A program made the position numbers and the translations under genes. From the NCBI RefSeq assembly GCF_009363555.1, contig NZ_CP045372.1, positions 868,001 to 932,000 of the forward strand: a stretch of DNA of 64,000 nt, given 5' to 3'. Numbering within the stretch: the first letter of the stretch is position 1; each line of letters opens with the position of its first letter. The notes under the pieces are model-generated. The model had not been told where the DNA came from. It was given only the letters and a program-made list of their open reading frames with translations, and ran no database searches. Source of the stretch: Sulfitobacter sp. THAF37. Lineage in GTDB: Bacteria; Pseudomonadota; Alphaproteobacteria; Rhodobacterales; Rhodobacteraceae. Of the stretch, positions 62,578 to 64,000 are shown one piece after another.

Positions 62578-62787
62578 GTCACTCTCCCTAAAGTGTTCAA
62601 ATTATTCATTTATCCACCTCCGCGAAGGCGGGGCACTTGGCAGCGGCCCAATACGCACGCAATAAATCACTGCGCTGGCCAACTGCCAATCAGCGTAGCC
62701 ACGGCAGCGCGAAAGGAAAGTTTCAGAAAAAGTTAACGACTGTCGCGATTGCTTGGCTCAGGTCCGATACACCGCTGGGCCTAGCGG

Positions 62788-63354
62788 TCAGCGCAGGCCT
62801 TCACGGGCGATGAGCCGGGCAAGATCCAGAATCAGCTGGCCCCGCGCGGCTGCAATCGCGCCGACACCGCCTTCGGGGTCGAAGGGCACGCTGAGATCGA
62901 AAAGCCCCGACCGTTCCCGCCGCCCATCCGTTACGGCGACAAAATACTGACCGGACGCCCGAAAGTCCCCAGCAGACCGAGCGACCAGTTCGGCAAAGCG
63001 AACTTCGAGCCGCGCATCCGGGAACGCCTCGAACGGCCAAGGTTCCGAAGCCACCCGCCGTCCGGTCAACCGCGCGAGGTTCTGGCTCAATTCAAGGGCG
63101 ACGGCCCGCTCGGGCGCGTCCGCCCACAGGATATCCGAAGAACTGGTCAGCGTCCCGTCCGCGGCCTGTATGGCGATTTCTTCCGACGCCGCGTAGCTGG
63201 GCAAGGAGACGTCGCGCACTTCGACAGCGCCGAAAGCGATCCGCTCGCTCTGGGTCACGGACGGCGTGGTGACGGCAAAACGGGTCGCAGTGCCGCCACA
63301 GGCCGCGAGCATCAGGATCAGGCCAAGGCCCAGTGCGCGGTGTGCTAGTGTCAT
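62788..63354 (-). CDS. PqiC-like ABC-type transport auxiliary lipoprotein
   Basis: 188 residues. Lipobox LAAC (Cys19) after a short signal, then the PqiC/DUF330 pattern: RIAFGAVEVRDVSLPSYAASEEIAIQ, DILWADAPERAVALELSQNLARLTG and a beta-strand-rich end. It forms the outer-membrane partner of MlaD/PqiB-type lipid transport. Starts three bases after the stop of the MlaD-type gene. Confidence 0.85.
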   Translation of the reverse strand: MTLAHRALGLGLILMLAACGGTATRFAVTTPSVTQSERIAFGAVEVRDVSLPSYAASEEIAIQAADGTLTSSSDILWADAPERAVALELSQNLARLTGRRVASEPWPFEAFPDARLEVRFAELVARSAGDFRASGQYFVAVTDGRRERSGLFDLSVPFDPEGGVGAIAAARGQLILDLARLIAREGLR

Positions 63355-63357
63355 GTC

Positions 63358-64000
63358 TTACCTTCCCAGCAAAAGAGAATTGGGGTTTCGCTCGATGGTT
63401 CGAGCAAGAGAAGTCAACGCATCAGCGGCTTTCTGGATGTCGCGCAGCGTGTCCTGCGCAGTTCGGCTCAACTGATCGCCCTTGTCGTAGCCCTGTATCG
63501 TCTGACTTGCCTGCGCAAAGAGCCGCGTCAACCGTTCCACGATTTGCGGCAGATCACGCGCCGTGACGGCGATATTGTCCGCAGCATTGCGCGCCGACGC
63601 CAGGGTCTGGTTCACATTGTTGATCGCGCCGCCCTCACGCAGTTCCTGCAGCGTATAGTTCACCTCGTCCAGGGCACGCTTCAGCGACCCCGGCAACGCC
63701 TTGGCGTCCTCGGTGCCGATCAATTCGTCCGCAGTCCGTGTCAGCTGCGTGAGTTCTGCCAGCAGTTCTTCGACCTCCAGCGACTCCGCCTTGTTTGCCA
63801 CCGCTTCGAAGCGTGCGATCAGCTGCGGCACGCCTGCAACAGAAGAGTTGACCGTATCGACAGCCGTCGCAGCATCGTCCAGCACACGGCTGATCCGCGC
63901 CGATATCTCGGGCAGGTCATCCGTTGCGGTCGCGATATTGGCTGCGGCCTGTCGAGCGGATGCCAGGGTCTGGTTGATGTCACGAACCGCACCGCCATCG
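63358..64000 (-). CDS. MlaD/PqiB-type lipid transport protein, C-terminal part (cut by window edge)
   Basis: About 214 C-terminal residues are visible; the frame is open to the window edge. They form a long coiled, helical repeat region (NQTLASARNAADNIAVTARDLPQIVERL occurs in closely similar form twice), as in the C-terminal tube of MlaD-family MCE proteins. The MCE domain itself is outside the window. With the PqiC-like lipoprotein it would belong to an ABC-type lipid trafficking system. Confidence 0.8.
   Translation of the reverse strand, partial: DGGAVRDINQTLASARQAAANIATATDDLPEISARISRVLDDAATAVDTVNSSVAGVPQLIARFEAVANKAESLEVEELLAELTQLTRTADELIGTEDAKALPGSLKRALDEVNYTLQELREGGAINNVNQTLASARNAADNIAVTARDLPQIVERLTRLFAQASQTIQGYDKGDQLSRTAQDTLRDIQKAADALTSLARTIERNPNSLLLGR

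Noticed and set aside
1..64000. CRISPR array or rRNA genes
   Set aside because: No regularly spaced direct repeats and no rRNA-like sequence were seen; repeats found are IS copies, att sites and short pairs.

Overview
The window reads as a chromosomal segment of an alphaproteobacterium of the Rhodobacteraceae (Roseobacter group). Evidence for this is the high GC of the core genes, the gene content (AMP nucleosidase, adenine deaminase, NDUFA9-like complex I protein, gltB/gltD with GFA proteins, an LpoA-like Tat lipoprotein) and the many 4-base start/stop overlaps. The placement rests on remembered family resemblance; no database search was run.

Layout. Bases 1-16650 are ordinary chromosomal genes: a GlxA-type regulator (cut by the window edge), an EamA exporter, an HU-type protein, a purine salvage pair (ade-amn), small enzymes, a glycosyltransferase, a periplasmic glutathione peroxidase divergent from msrB-msrA, a hydantoinase/oxoprolinase, queG, a GST, mtgA and a GDSL lipoprotein. 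Bases 16957-24545 hold glutamate synthase, with three small genes (two GFA proteins and an unknown exported protein) between gltD and gltB. uppP and an NDUFA9-like gene follow, then tRNA-Leu(CAG).

Bases 26729-38075 are an 11.3-kb low-GC island inserted at the 3' end of tRNA-Leu. An exact 18-bp copy of the tRNA end marks the far boundary. The island is decayed. Its integrase is cut by an IS3-family element, an SRA-like/HNH nuclease gene has two in-frame stops, a serine recombinase is frameshifted at a G run, and a short ORF is cut by a second IS3 copy. An IS1182-family element lies near the right end. The long non-transposon genes left intact are a KAP-family P-loop NTPase and a co-oriented multi-spanning membrane protein. 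This pair is my best candidate for an undescribed (anti-phage-like) system. Just outside the right boundary is an orphan, low-GC PP-loop ATPase gene.

Bases 39707-48929 encode a compact Flp/Tad pilus: prepilin peptidase and LuxR regulator divergent from flp-tadG-tadE-tadF-like-cpaE-cpaF-tadB-tadC. It has no visible secretin (CpaC/RcpA), CpaB or TadD. Directly convergent with it, 48948-60652 encode a type II secretion system as two divergent arms: gspG-H-I-C-D leftward and gspL-M-E-F plus J-K rightward. gspN is opposed to the right arm, and an LpoA-like Tat lipoprotein gene sits between gspF and gspJ and overlaps gspN head to head. The window ends with a small lipoprotein, a DUF4331 exported protein, and a PqiC-like lipoprotein after a truncated MlaD/PqiB-type gene.
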